Origin: Marinobacter subterrani
GTDB taxonomy: Bacteria; Pseudomonadota; Gammaproteobacteria; Pseudomonadales; Oleiphilaceae
DNA length: 64,000 bases
Reading direction: 5' to 3'
NCBI RefSeq assembly: GCF_001045555.1
Contig: NZ_LFBU01000001.1
Location: forward strand, 2,108,001 to 2,172,000
In this document: piece after piece, positions 52,910-63,159 of the stretch
How the letters are laid out: each line of letters starts with the position of its first letter
Numbering within the stretch: position 1 is the stretch's first letter
Notes under the pieces: model-generated
Databases searched by the model: none
The model's input: the letters and a program-made list of their open reading frames with translations, nothing else
What the model was told of the DNA's origin: nothing
Made by a program: the position numbers and the translations under genes

Positions 52910-55900
52910 TTACTCTGAAGCCGCAATCAGGCTGGCGTTACCGCCGGCTGCAGTGGTGTCCACACACAGATGGCGTTCGATCACGAACCGCTGATCCAGG
53001 GTATGCTCGGTAATCAGCGGCAGCAATGCGCCGTCACGCTTGGCAAGCGCTTCACGATACTGCTTTAGCAGCGTCTGTCCGGCGCAGCTCACCACCGCCT
53101 CAAAGCCATTGACGGTTGCCAGAGCCTCCGGCTCCAGCAGCCCCTCAACACCGGCAATCGGCAGACCCGCCTTGGCAGCTTTGTCGATGGTGTCCTGCAC
53201 GCCCGGGGCAATCACCACTACCTTGTTACCCTGGGACAACGCGGTTCCGGCCTGTTCCAGGGCGGTTTCCCGATCCGGCCCCAGGCACAGCACCACACCA
53301 CGGGCGTGATTGGACAGGCGATTGGTCTCGCCCGTTGGCCCCGGCAGGGCTTCCACATGGGCGTCCAGCGGTGCGGCAACGTCCCCGAAGATTGGCTTGA
53401 GCGCGTCAAGACGGGCGTCCGGCTTCGGTGCCGTCAGTTTGTCCAACTGGCCGATCAGCTTTTGCAACTGCTTGGCATCCACCTTCTTCGCGCCGGAATC
53501 CGCCTCACGCTCAACCGTCTTGCCCTTCAGGAACCGGCGGACGTATTGCGGGCCGCCGGCCTTGGGACCTGTGCCGGACAGACCCTCACCGCCGAACGGC
53601 TGGGAGCCGACGATGGCGCCGATCTGGTTCCGGTTCACATAGGTGTTACCGACCTTGATCCGGCTGGTAATCCGCTCGACCCGGCGGTCTACCCGGGTGT
53701 GCAGGCCGAAGGTGAGGCCGTAGCCCTTGGCATTGATCGAATCCACCACCTTGTCGATGTTCTTTGCGTCAAAGGTAGCAACGTGCAGCACCGGCCCGAA
53801 GATTTCCTCTTCCATCTCCTCGATGCCGCTCACGCTCAGTACCGCCGGAGACACAAACAGCCCCTTATCGGGAATCGGAAGCTTCTTCAGGAGCTTGCCA
53901 TTGCGCTCGAACTTGTCGCAGTGATCGACAATCTTCTTGCGAGCGTTCTCGTCGATTACCGGGCCCACATCGGTGGACAGCAGCCAGGGATCGCCAATGC
54001 CCAGCTCTTCCATGGCGCCATACAGCATCTCCAGAAGGTTGTCGGCAATGTCTTTCTGCACGTACAGCATGCGCAGCGCCGAACAACGCTGACCGGCACT
54101 CTGGAAAGAAGAGGCCAGTACGTCACGCACCACCTGCTCCGGCAGCGCCGTGGAATCCACGATCATGGCGTTCAGGCCGCCGGTTTCCGCCACCAGCGGG
54201 GCATCGGGCGCCATGTTCTCGGTCATTACCTTGTTGATGCGCTGGGCCGTTGCGGTAGAGCCCGTGAAGCACACACCGGTTACACGGGAATCGGAGGTCA
54301 GCGCCGCACCCACGGTTGCGCCGGTGCCTGGCAGTAACTGGATGGCATCTCTGGGAATACCCGCCTGGTACATCAGTTCCACTGCCCGGACGGCCAGCAA
54401 GGACGTCTGCTCGGCCGGCTTGGCAACAACGGTGTTGCCCGCCGCCAGGTTCGCCAGAATCTGCCCGGTAAAGATCGCCAGCGGGAAGTTCCAGGGCGAG
54501 ATGCAGCAGATCACTCCGCGGGGGTCGCCGCTGTTCTTGTAGCGGATCGCCTCATTGGCGTAATACTGGGAGAAGTCCACCGCCTCACGGACCTCGGCGA
54601 CGGCATCCAGCAGCGACTTGCCCGCCTCGCGGGTGGTCAGGGCGAACAGCTCGTCGACGTTTTCCTCGTAAAGGTCGCCCACCTTGCGAACGCAGGCCGC
54701 ACGCTCTTCGACGGACTTCTGTGACCAGCTCTTGAAGCCTTCCGCAGCCGCCGCGATGGCGACATCCACATCGGCGTCCGAGGCCTGGGTGACATGCCCC
54801 ACCAGATCATCCGGGTCGGCCGGGTTGCGCACCACCTGCACCTCGGTGCCGGCAACCTCGCCGGCAATCAGCGGGCCGCCTTTCCAGCGGTAGTCCTTGT
54901 AGGCCCCGCGGCCCTTTTCAATCGCCTCTACGGTCACCGGATCAGTGATGTCCCAGCCCTTGGAGTTGCGACGGTTCTCGCCAAAAATATTGAACGGATG
55001 CACGATTGCCTTGCTGGAAATGTTTTTGCCCATTTCCTCGACGCTGACAATCGGATCCTTGGCGATCTCTTCCGGCGTAATGCGCTTGTCGACAATCTGG
55101 TTCACAAAGGAACTGTTGGCCCCGTTTTCCAGCAGACGGCGCACCAGGTACGCCAGCAGATCCTTGTGCGGCCCCACCGGCGCGTAAATGCGGCACGGCA
55201 CGCCGCTGACTTTCAGTACCTCGCTGTGCAGGGACTCGCCCATGCCGTGCAAGCGCTGGAATTCGTAGTTATCGACGCCTTTGGTCTTGGCCATTTCCAG
55301 AATGGCGGAAACCGAGTGGGCGTTGTGGGTGGCAAACTGCGGGTAGATGCGTTTGGTCATGTTCAGCAGTTTGGTGGCGCAGGACAGGAACGAGACGTCA
55401 CTGCAGGCCTTGCGGGTAAACACCGGGAAGCCGTTCAGGCCCATCACCTGGGCGCGCTTGATTTCGGCATCCCAGTACGCCCCCTTGACCAGGCGCACCA
55501 TGAACTTGCGGTCGTACTTCTCGGCCAGGCCATACAGCCAGTCAATCACAAACGACGAGCGCTTGCCGTAGGCCTGAACCACCACGCCGAAGCCATCCCA
55601 ACGGGCCAGCTCGGGATCGGACACCAGCGACTCAATCACATCCAGGGACAGGTCAAGACGATCCTGCTCCTCGGCGTCGATATTGAACCCCATGTTGGCG
55701 GCAGCCGCCTTCTTGACCAGGTCGCGGGCCCGCGGCAGCAACTCGTTCATCACCCGCTCCTTGTTGCCGTATTCGTAACGGGCCAGCAGGGCGGACAGCT
55801 TGACGGAAATGCCGGGGTTCTTGCGGACATCGCCCTTGCTCGCCTTGGCGATGCTGTCGATGGCGTTGGAATAGGATTCGTAATAGCGCCGGGCATCGGC

Positions 55901-56539
55901 GTCTGTGCGAGCGGCCTCGCCCAGCATGTCATAGGAGTAGGTATAGCCCCTGGCCATGTACTCCTTGGCTTCATCCTGGGCTTCGTCGATATCACGGCCC
56001 AGCACGAACTGGCGTCCCATTTCTTTCATCGCCTGGCCGGCCACAGTACGGATCACCGGCTCGCCGAAACGCTTGAGCAGTTTGCGCAGGGTATCGCCTA
56101 CGGTGGTGCGCTCGGAGTCCTTCAGCAGGTTGCTGGTCATCAGCAGGGCAACGGTGGCTGTGTTGATGAGCGAGGACGACGCCTTGCCCACATGGCTGCC
56201 CCAGGCGCCGGAGGTAATCTTGTCTTCGATCAGCTCGTGAATGGTGGTGTTGTCCGGCACGCGCAGCAACGCCTCGGCCAGACACATCAGGGCAACGCCT
56301 TCCTTGGTGGTCAGGCCGTATTCCGCCAGGAACTTTTCCATGATGGTGGACTTGGCGCTCTTGCGAACATCACGCACCAGGCCCGCCGCGCGGGCTGAAA
56401 TGGCGTCCCGCTCAGCCTGGGACAGCTGGGCGCCAGCAATCATCTCGTGAATCACCTTGTGCTCATCAGCAAGAATGTAGTCACGGATCGCCTGCCGGCT
56501 GTCAACAAGCTCCGGCGTCTCTGATTGCTGCGGTCTCAT
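52910..56539 (-). CDS. putA: Bifunctional proline dehydrogenase / glutamate-semialdehyde dehydrogenase
   Basis: 1209 residues that oxidise proline to P5C with FAD and then to glutamate with NAD+. The N-terminus is helical and lacks the ribbon-helix-helix DNA-binding domain, so it is not an autorepressor. The PRODH barrel (about 130-440) has MVRLVKGAYWDAEIKRAQ and YAPVGPHKDLLAYLVRRLLENGANSSFVNQ; the P5CDH part (about 560-1010) has SPWNFPLAIFTGQ, AETGGLNAMIVDS and the nucleophile in QSAGQRCSALRM. A C-terminal Rossmann-like domain follows. GAGGG lies 8 nt before the ATG. It is downstream of the glutamate dehydrogenase gene, separated by an AT-rich gap that probably holds its own promoter. Confidence 0.95.
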   Translation of the reverse strand: MRPQQSETPELVDSRQAIRDYILADEHKVIHEMIAGAQLSQAERDAISARAAGLVRDVRKSAKSTIMEKFLAEYGLTTKEGVALMCLAEALLRVPDNTTIHELIEDKITSGAWGSHVGKASSSLINTATVALLMTSNLLKDSERTTVGDTLRKLLKRFGEPVIRTVAGQAMKEMGRQFVLGRDIDEAQDEAKEYMARGYTYSYDMLGEAARTDADARRYYESYSNAIDSIAKASKGDVRKNPGISVKLSALLARYEYGNKERVMNELLPRARDLVKKAAAANMGFNIDAEEQDRLDLSLDVIESLVSDPELARWDGFGVVVQAYGKRSSFVIDWLYGLAEKYDRKFMVRLVKGAYWDAEIKRAQVMGLNGFPVFTRKACSDVSFLSCATKLLNMTKRIYPQFATHNAHSVSAILEMAKTKGVDNYEFQRLHGMGESLHSEVLKVSGVPCRIYAPVGPHKDLLAYLVRRLLENGANSSFVNQIVDKRITPEEIAKDPIVSVEEMGKNISSKAIVHPFNIFGENRRNSKGWDITDPVTVEAIEKGRGAYKDYRWKGGPLIAGEVAGTEVQVVRNPADPDDLVGHVTQASDADVDVAIAAAAEGFKSWSQKSVEERAACVRKVGDLYEENVDELFALTTREAGKSLLDAVAEVREAVDFSQYYANEAIRYKNSGDPRGVICCISPWNFPLAIFTGQILANLAAGNTVVAKPAEQTSLLAVRAVELMYQAGIPRDAIQLLPGTGATVGAALTSDSRVTGVCFTGSTATAQRINKVMTENMAPDAPLVAETGGLNAMIVDSTALPEQVVRDVLASSFQSAGQRCSALRMLYVQKDIADNLLEMLYGAMEELGIGDPWLLSTDVGPVIDENARKKIVDHCDKFERNGKLLKKLPIPDKGLFVSPAVLSVSGIEEMEEEIFGPVLHVATFDAKNIDKVVDSINAKGYGLTFGLHTRVDRRVERITSRIKVGNTYVNRNQIGAIVGSQPFGGEGLSGTGPKAGGPQYVRRFLKGKTVEREADSGAKKVDAKQLQKLIGQLDKLTAPKPDARLDALKPIFGDVAAPLDAHVEALPGPTGETNRLSNHARGVVLCLGPDRETALEQAGTALSQGNKVVVIAPGVQDTIDKAAKAGLPIAGVEGLLEPEALATVNGFEAVVSCAGQTLLKQYREALAKRDGALLPLITEHTLDQRFVIERHLCVDTTAAGGNASLIAASE

Positions 56540-56708
56540 AGCTGTACCCTCTTAGTTGTTTGTCTCCCCCGCATTCTACCGAGATCAACAAAGACTATTT
56601 GTCTATAAAAACCAGGCGAGCACACCATTACGTCTTTTTTAGATGGTTAAATTTTAATATTTCCCTCAGAAAACATTAATTTTCAGGTACTCCGCCTGTC
56701 ATGTTCGG
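56540..56708 (-). promoter_or_regulatory. AT-rich putA promoter region
   Basis: 169 nt between the NAD-GDH and putA genes, much AT-richer than its surroundings (TTAAATTTTAATATT near 56645-56660). It includes an AGAC-TATTT-GTCT inverted repeat (56592-56604). Lrp-type regulators prefer such DNA, and an Lrp gene lies at the other end of the cluster. No clear -35/-10 pair was picked. Confidence 0.4.
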
Positions 56709-59700
56709 CTATCCGGTTTTTGCCGCCAGCTCTCTCAGCATGCCGTGAGCCACGGAGAAAACGGCACAATCCACATCGGTCGCGGTCTGCATATCGCTCA
56801 GCATGCGCTCCCACCGGCCGAGCAACGCCTGCTTGTCGTTTCGCCATGCCTCCAGCCGTTCCGCCGGGGTTGCACTACCCGCTACCGGCTCGAAAAACAC
56901 GCTGAGCGTGAGTGTCCTCAACTGGTGATCAAGCTCATCCCGGTAATGGATGGTCGCCAGCACCTGCCAGTGGCCGCTTGCCCGGAAGGTCCGCATTTGC
57001 CTGTCGAGCCAGGTCAGCTTGAGGCTTTCACCAAGCCTGAAATACACCCAGGCAACGGCTTCCAGGCTCTGCCCCAGCTGACGGGAAATCTCGATCATAT
57101 CCATCAGCCAGTAACGGCTCTCTGCGGACGCGCACCAGGCCGACAGGTCCTGCGGAACCTTGCGCTCACAATATTCAGCATAGCTGTCCTGCCAGCGACT
57201 TGCAGGAATCACCGAGCCGAGACGCTCCTGCGAAGCCAGTACATCTGCCAGTGGCGCCCGGTAATGCTCAATGCAGGACGTCGGATCCAGCGCCTGCCGC
57301 CGGTTCTTCAACAGCCAGCTGGTGCTGCGGGTTACCAGCCGAATGGCATCGGCAAACAGCTCTGCCTGCACATCGGCGCTGATCTTGCCATCCAGCGATT
57401 CTATGGCTTCCCAGTGGGCGTCTACGTCATGAATGCGCAGGGAGATCAGGTAGGCGGCGGCAATCCGGCCGGGGTCTGCGCCTGTGGCACTGCGAACCCG
57501 GTCAAACCAGGTGATGCCCATGCGGTTTACCAGATCATTGGCGATCTGGGTTGCGGCGATTTCCGCCCGCAGCGGATGCGTGTCCACCGCTTCGGGAAAT
57601 GCCGCCAACAGGGACACCGGGAAGGCCGAGTGCAGTGCCGAGTTAAACCGGGAGTCCTGCACGATCGGTGAGGCTACCAACGCCTGCTTCAGCTCAATCT
57701 TGGCGTAGGACACCAGCACCGCCAATTCCGGCCGGGTCAGGCCCGCACCCCGATCACGGCGGGCCTGCAGCTCTTCCTCGGAAGGAAGAAATTCCAGGCC
57801 GCGATCCAGCCTACCCTCGGCCTCCAGCCGTCGCATCAGCCGCTCATACTGGTCGGCGCTGGCAACCGCCCGCTTCCCGGCAAGGCTCAACGCCATGGCC
57901 TGCCGGTAATTGTTTCGCAACACCAGCTCGGCGACCTCCGGGGTCATTGCCCGGAGCAGTCCGTTGCGCTCAGGCAGTGTCATGCGCTGCCGGTGCACCA
58001 GATCATTGAGCAGGATCTTGATATTGACCTCGTGGTCCGAGCAGTCCACACCGCCGGCATTATCGATGAAATCGGTATTGGCCGAGCCACCAAGACGCGC
58101 AAAATCAATCCGCGCCCGCTGGGTCACCCCGAGGTTCCCCCCTTCCCCAAGCACCTTGCAGCGCAACTGGTTGCTGTCGATCCGGAGCGCATCATTGGCC
58201 TTGTCACCCACCTCTTCGTGGGTCTCGGAAGGCGCCTTCACATAGGTGCCAATGCCACCGTTCCACAGCATGTCGACCGGGGCCTTCAGCATGGCACTGA
58301 TCAGCTCCGCAGGCGGCAACGATCGCGCCTTGATGCCCAGCACCCGCCGCATGGCCGCCGACACCGGAATGGATTTCATGGACCGGGAGAAAACACCGCC
58401 CCCCTCGCTGATCAGCCCGGTGTCGTAGTCGGCCCAGGTGGAGCCCGGCAGGTTGAACAGGCGTTGACGCTCACGGAATGCGGCTGCGACATCGGGTTTG
58501 GGATCGATGAAGATGTGCTGGTGGTTGAAGGCGCCGATCAGGCGGATCCGGTCTGAGAGCAGCATGCCGTTACCGAATACATCCCCGGCCATATCGCCGA
58601 TACCGACCACGGTGAACTCGTCCGCCTGGGTGTCGGTGCCTCGCTCCAGAAAATGCCGCTTCACCGATTCCCAGGCGCCCCGGGCGGTAATACCCATTTT
58701 CTTGTGGTCATAGCCTTCGCTGCCGCCCGAGGCGAAGGCATCGCCCAGCCAGAAGCCGTATTCCGCGGCAAGCATGTTGGCAATGTCGGAAAAGGTGGCG
58801 GTCCCCTTGTCGGCCGCAACCACCAGGTAGGTGTCGTCGGCGTCGTAACGAACCACATTTTCCGGGGGTACGACCCTGCCATCGACCAGGTTGTCGGTGA
58901 TGTCCAGAAGCCCCCGGATAAAGGTCTGGTAGCAGGCCACCCCCTCTTCCCGCAAGGCCTCCCGTGAGGCGTCCTGCGGTGGCTGCTTCACCACGAAGCC
59001 GCCCTTGGCACCGGCCGGCACGATGACCGAGTTCTTCACTTGCTGGGCTTTGACAAGCCCGAGAATCTCGGTGCGGTAATCCTCTATCCGGTCAGACCAC
59101 CGCAGACCGCCCCGGGCGACCGGGCCCGCCCTGAGATGCACCCCTTCTATCCGCGGCGAGTAGACAAAGATCTCGAATTTCGGCCGCGGGCGCGGGATAT
59201 CCGGTATGGAGGACGGGTCCAGCTTGAGCGAGAGGTAACTCCGGAAGCCACCGCCTTCCTGGCGCTGGAAATAATTGGTCCGGAGCGTGGCCCGGATCAG
59301 CACGAAAAAGCGCCGGAGAATCCGGTCATCGTCGAGGCTTGCGACCGCTTCAAGCGCACCAAGTATTTCCGCCCCGATCCTGTCAGCCGTGGCCTGGCCT
59401 TTCTTTTTGAGCTGCAGCTCCGGGTCAAACCGTTTCTGGAAGTAACTGACCAGCAGGGAGGTAATGTCCGGGTGGCGCGCCAGGGTCTCGGCGATAAAGG
59501 GCTGGCTGAAGCCGAAACGCAGCTGCTTGATATAGCGGGCGTAGGCCCGCAACAGCGCCACCTCACGCCAGCCGAGGCCGCACAGCATGGTCAGCTGGTT
59601 GAATTCGTCGTTTTCCGCAAAGCCATTCCAGATCTCCCGGAACGCCCCCTGGATCAGCGGCCTGGCGGTATCCAGATCGGCACCCCGGCAGCTGGCGTGG

Positions 59701-60212
59701 AGTTCCACGGTAAAGTCACTGACGCCGAAGGCTTCACCATCCCGGCGCCGCACCGGATAGGGGTGCTCCCCGAGCACCCGCATACCCAGGTTCTCCAGGA
59801 TCGGGATGACATCGGACAGCACAACCGCCTGCCCCTGGCTGTACAGCTTGAAGTGGAACCCGGTTTCGGAGGCATCCCTTGGCTGGTAAAAACGCATGGG
59901 CACATCGGTGCTGACGGCGATGGACTGGATCTGTTCGATATCAGCCAGAGCCTCCGCTACCGGGAACCTGGCCCGGTACGTGGAGGGGAATCCGCCGCTG
60001 AATACCTGAGCGTAACGCTCGCCGAGGGATTCGCCAAAAACCCGCACCAGCTCGGCGCGCAGATCCTCGTCCCAGGAGCCGGACTCCTGCACCATCCGGG
60101 CGACAAGCTCACGCAGCTCAAGGGAGTCATCACTATCGGGAGACTGGCTCTGTAGCACATCCGCAAGCTGTTCCAGCAGGGTTTGTTCTTGTAGGGCGCG
60201 GGAATCGGTCAT
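56709..60212 (-). CDS. gdhB: NAD-specific glutamate dehydrogenase, short large-GDH form
   Basis: 1167 residues; oxidises glutamate to 2-oxoglutarate and ammonia with NAD+. Family motifs are PVARGGLRWSDRIEDYRTEILGLVKAQ near 364-390, VPAGAKGGFVVKQ at 398-410 with the catalytic lysine, DDTYLVVAADKGTATFSDIAN and VVGIGDMAGDVFGNGML near 560. Most gammaproteobacterial large GDHs have about 1600 residues; here roughly 440 N-terminal residues (ACT-like regulatory part) are absent, and the frame begins naturally with GGAGAG before the ATG, so it resembles the smaller (about 115-130 kDa) class. It is upstream of putA and divergent from an Lrp gene. Confidence 0.9.
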   Translation of the reverse strand: MTDSRALQEQTLLEQLADVLQSQSPDSDDSLELRELVARMVQESGSWDEDLRAELVRVFGESLGERYAQVFSGGFPSTYRARFPVAEALADIEQIQSIAVSTDVPMRFYQPRDASETGFHFKLYSQGQAVVLSDVIPILENLGMRVLGEHPYPVRRRDGEAFGVSDFTVELHASCRGADLDTARPLIQGAFREIWNGFAENDEFNQLTMLCGLGWREVALLRAYARYIKQLRFGFSQPFIAETLARHPDITSLLVSYFQKRFDPELQLKKKGQATADRIGAEILGALEAVASLDDDRILRRFFVLIRATLRTNYFQRQEGGGFRSYLSLKLDPSSIPDIPRPRPKFEIFVYSPRIEGVHLRAGPVARGGLRWSDRIEDYRTEILGLVKAQQVKNSVIVPAGAKGGFVVKQPPQDASREALREEGVACYQTFIRGLLDITDNLVDGRVVPPENVVRYDADDTYLVVAADKGTATFSDIANMLAAEYGFWLGDAFASGGSEGYDHKKMGITARGAWESVKRHFLERGTDTQADEFTVVGIGDMAGDVFGNGMLLSDRIRLIGAFNHQHIFIDPKPDVAAAFRERQRLFNLPGSTWADYDTGLISEGGGVFSRSMKSIPVSAAMRRVLGIKARSLPPAELISAMLKAPVDMLWNGGIGTYVKAPSETHEEVGDKANDALRIDSNQLRCKVLGEGGNLGVTQRARIDFARLGGSANTDFIDNAGGVDCSDHEVNIKILLNDLVHRQRMTLPERNGLLRAMTPEVAELVLRNNYRQAMALSLAGKRAVASADQYERLMRRLEAEGRLDRGLEFLPSEEELQARRDRGAGLTRPELAVLVSYAKIELKQALVASPIVQDSRFNSALHSAFPVSLLAAFPEAVDTHPLRAEIAATQIANDLVNRMGITWFDRVRSATGADPGRIAAAYLISLRIHDVDAHWEAIESLDGKISADVQAELFADAIRLVTRSTSWLLKNRRQALDPTSCIEHYRAPLADVLASQERLGSVIPASRWQDSYAEYCERKVPQDLSAWCASAESRYWLMDMIEISRQLGQSLEAVAWVYFRLGESLKLTWLDRQMRTFRASGHWQVLATIHYRDELDHQLRTLTLSVFFEPVAGSATPAERLEAWRNDKQALLGRWERMLSDMQTATDVDCAVFSVAHGMLRELAAKTG

Positions 60213-60371
60213 CGAAACTCTCCGGACTGAATCTACGGTCTTTCGGTATTAGCGTAGCTCACAGTATACGCAAGCCCTGAAAGTCACTTTGGCCGTATAG
60301 TTTCGGAATTGAGGAGTTTTGATTATATTTACCGGGTATTTTAGCCGTTAATCCAGCCTGGAACCGACTCT

Positions 60372-60824
60372 ATGGCCGATTTGGACAGAATTGACCAATC
60401 CATCATTCGCGAATTACAGAAAAATTCCCGGATCACCGTGACCGAACTCGCTTCCCGGGTCGGCCTTTCCAAAACCCCGTGCCAGGTCCGGATGCGCCGC
60501 CTGGAGGAACAGGGTTACATCACCGGTTATACCGCGCTGGTCAACCAGACCAAGCTGGGACTGAGCCACATCGCCTTTGCCCAGGTCACCCTGAATGACA
60601 CCAGCAGTGGCGCACTGACGGCCTTCAACAACGCCGTCAAGCAGTTATCCGCGGTGGAGCAATGCCACATGATTGCCGGCAACTTCGACTATCTTCTGAA
60701 AGTCCGCACCCGGAACATGCAGGAATACCGACAGGTCCTTGGAGAGGAAATATCGGCCCTGCCCCATGTGCTCCAGACCAGCACGTTTGTGGTGATGGAA
60801 AACGTGAAGGATGCGGGCATCTGA
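60372..60824 (+). CDS. Lrp-family regulator, PutR-like
   Basis: 150 residues: HTH 5-60 (NSRITVTELASRVGLSKTPCQVRMRRLEEQGYITGY) and RAM domain with GNFDYLLKVRTRNMQEYRQVLGEEISALPHVLQTSTFVVME. The KTPCxxRxxRLE form is that of PutR, the proline-responsive activator of putA. It is divergent from the NAD-GDH gene with 159 nt between, so it probably controls gdh and putA in response to proline or glutamate. Confidence 0.88.
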   Translation: MADLDRIDQSIIRELQKNSRITVTELASRVGLSKTPCQVRMRRLEEQGYITGYTALVNQTKLGLSHIAFAQVTLNDTSSGALTAFNNAVKQLSAVEQCHMIAGNFDYLLKVRTRNMQEYRQVLGEEISALPHVLQTSTFVVMENVKDAGI

Positions 60825-60848
60825 AGTCACCCGGGCAGCGCCGAACCC

Positions 60849-62820
60849 CTATCTGCCGGAGGCATCTCCCCGACTCAGAAAACGGGGTAAGGTAATTCCC
60901 TGCTGCCCCATCCAGCGATAAACCGTTGGCCGGGATACCCCGAACTGTCTGGCCACCTCTGAAATGTTCCAGTGGTTAGCGTGCAGGGCATTCAGCAGAG
61001 GCGTTGATTCGCTATCACTGGCAGCCAGGTCATTTTCGAGGGGAGGCATGCGGTCAGGCACGCATTCCTCCGGCAAGTCATTGGCTGTGATCTCGCCGCC
61101 GTCACAGGTTGCCTCAGCAAACATCAGTGCATTGACCAGCTGGCGAATGTTCCCTGGCCAGTCGCAGGCCAGAAGTGCGCTCACGGCGTCTGCACGCAAT
61201 CGAACTGCCGATTGCCCCCCCGCCGGCAATCAGGTTATCCAGTACAGAATGAATAACGTGCAGCCGGTCCGCCCTTTGCCGCAGCGGCGGCAGCTTCAGA
61301 GAAGCGCCATTGAGACGATAGTAGAGGTCCGCACGGAAATCACCGCGCTCAATCAACTGCCCCAGATCCTGATGGGTTGCGGCGATGACCCGACAGTTCA
61401 CACGAACGGGCCTGTCCCCACCAATCGGCAGGATCTCCCCTTCAGCGAGGACCCTCAATAGCCGGGTTTGAAGTTGCAGTGGCATGTCCCCAATCTCGTC
61501 AAGGAACAGCGTGCCACCATCCGCTTGCTGGATCAGTCCTCGCATGCCTTTGGTTCGTGCGCCCGTGAAGGCGCCGGCAACGTATCCGAACAGTTCGCTC
61601 TCAATCAACGATTCCGGAATTGCGGCGCAATTAACAGCCACAAACGCCCGTTTGCTCCGATTGCCTGAGTCGTGGATAGCCCGGGCAAGAATCTCCTTCC
61701 CGGTACCGGTCTCACCAAGTATCAGCAGGCCTACGTCCCGATTTCGAAGCCGCTTGGCCAGGCCAAGCGTACGGCGCATGACAGGGTCGTCGGCAGCCAG
61801 CCTATCCAGCCCCGGAACCCGCTCATCCGCTGCGAATGATTCAGGCCCAGCCGACCGGGGGGAGACGATGCGCGGCTGAATCAGCGCAGCAAAGAAGGTG
61901 TCGCCGCTGCCCTGACGACGGAAAGCCCGCACCTGGTCCTCCTGATCAAACGGGATGCTCCAGATATCCTCCAGTTGACAATCGAAAAGCTGAGTCAGGC
62001 CTGGCTTCTGGTCTATGATTTTCTGCCGAGGCATATCGCCAATCAGCGCACGACCCGCAGTATTGCTGGCTTCTACCCGCCCCGCCTCGTCGATGGCGAA
62101 GAGATATTGCCCGTTTACCTGGACGAACTCCCGTGAGGCATCACAGCGGAAAATCACCTGATTACGGTATCTACGGAGGAAGTAGGCGTCTTCAATCATT
62201 CGGGCGTAGAGCTGAGTCAGGTTAAGCGCAAACGTCTGACTGTAGCGGGCCTGCGGCGAGTCCAGTGCGGAAATATCCAACACCGCCAGCAGCTTGCCGG
62301 AGGAGTCGAGGATCGGTGCCGAAGTGCAGGTCAGGCTGATATGAGTCGCATCAAAATGATCAACCCGATGGCAGGTCAGTGCCTGCTGCTCCGCAATACA
62401 GGTTCCAACGGCACAGGTACCAGCATACTGTTCGCTCCAGTCAGCGCCGAGATATAGCCCTGCCTGTCGAAGGCGCCGGTCGGAACGCCTGTCACCCAGG
62501 TACTGGACAGTAATCCCGCGATCGTCGGTCAGCAGCAGCACATACCCCAGATGGGAAATCATCCCATACAACTGTTCGACGCCTGCCCTTGCCACATTCA
62601 GGAACTCGTCCACCGAGTCCTGGTGCTCCCGCAGGGTCTGCTGAGTGACGATACGGGCGCTACGGGGCTGGCTCGGGTCAAGCCCGTAATCCGTTATGCA
62701 GCGCTTCCACGAACGCCCGATCAGCTCCGTCTCGGGGGATGCTGTTGCTGACCGTCTCCCCTCGGCATAGCTGAGAATGGAATCGATGTGGTGACGTTGG
62801 GCAAGTTGTTGCGCGGTCAT
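60849..62820 (-). pseudogene. Sigma54-dependent activator, AcoR-like, frameshifted at a G7 tract
   Basis: The 5' frame encodes an N-terminal sensor (GAF-like, LLTDDRGITVQYLGD, CAVGTCIAEQQALTCHRVDHF), a PAS-like part and an AAA+ domain with GETGTGKE, GAFTGARTKG (sigma54 contact loop) and FLDEIGDMP, then ends prematurely. The 3' frame supplies LLACDWPGNIRQLVNALMF and a Fis HTH (NISEVARQFGVSRPTVYRWM). The switch falls at seven C (minus-strand G7) at 61215-61221; with six, one frame of exactly 657 codons results (LIAGGQSAVRLRADAV). AGGAG lies 6 nt before the start chosen. It is either a sequencing indel, phase variation or a fresh mutation. Divergent from its likely target. Confidence 0.85.
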
Positions 62821-62939
62821 GCAAAGCTCCTGAACCGACGGGCTCTTGTTGGTTGCCATCTGTCGGAGGACTACTGCAATGTCCGCTCAGCTTATACCCT
62901 TACCACCTCCCACCGCATCCTTCTTTAGTACCACTAAAG

Positions 62940-62957
62940 ACGTTACACCTGTAACGT
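62940..62957. promoter_or_regulatory. Upstream activator site 1 (palindrome)
   Basis: ACGTTACA-CC-TGTAACGT, eight perfect base pairs each side. About 170 bp upstream of the predicted sigma54 promoter start and 32 bp (three turns) centre to centre from a second similar palindrome. Candidate binding site for the AcoR-like activator. Confidence 0.7.
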
Positions 62958-62972
62958 CGGAAGGCTCCCGGG

Positions 62973-62990
62973 CATTACAGCTGTAACGTT
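62973..62990. promoter_or_regulatory. Upstream activator site 2 (palindrome)
   Basis: TTACAG/CTGTAA core (62975-62986) flanked by CA and CGTT, sharing the TTACA-N2-TGTAACGTT pattern of site 1 on the right-hand side. The same-face spacing with site 1 fits cooperative binding of an enhancer-binding protein. Confidence 0.7.
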
Positions 62991-63047
62991 CCGCGAACGA
63001 GAGTTGCCGTGAAATTTGCGCAGCCACGGCTTGTGCTCTCTAAAGGA

Positions 63048-63060
63048 CATCAATTATTTC
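63048..63060 (+). promoter_or_regulatory. IHF-like site
   Basis: CATCAATTATTTC matches the IHF consensus WATCAANNNNTTR except at the two ends. It lies between the activator palindromes and the sigma54 box, where IHF bends DNA in such promoters. Confidence 0.4.
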
Positions 63061-63098
63061 AGGAACCTGGACGTCTGCAGCTACTGTTAATCAGGACC

Positions 63099-63114
63099 TG
63101 GCACAGCAGCTGCA
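63099..63114 (+). promoter_or_regulatory. Sigma54 (-24/-12) promoter of the flavoprotein gene
   Basis: TGGCACAGCAGCTGCA has GG and GC at the required 10-bp spacing and matches the consensus TGGCACG-N4-TTGCA at all but two positions. Transcription would start near 63125, giving a leader of about 35 nt before the ATG. Confidence 0.75.
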
Positions 63115-63159
63115 GAAGCCACTTTGCAAACAAAAACAATGCAACAGTGGAGAACGCAA

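Noticed and set aside
54794..56398. Long plus-strand frame of 534 codons opposite putA
   Set aside because: Antisense shadow in GC-rich DNA; composition is biased (many V, Q, H, G) and no motif is seen. The frames opposite the chemoreceptor (19074-20390), the GMC gene (29766-31001) and NAD-GDH (59040-60155) are rejected likewise.
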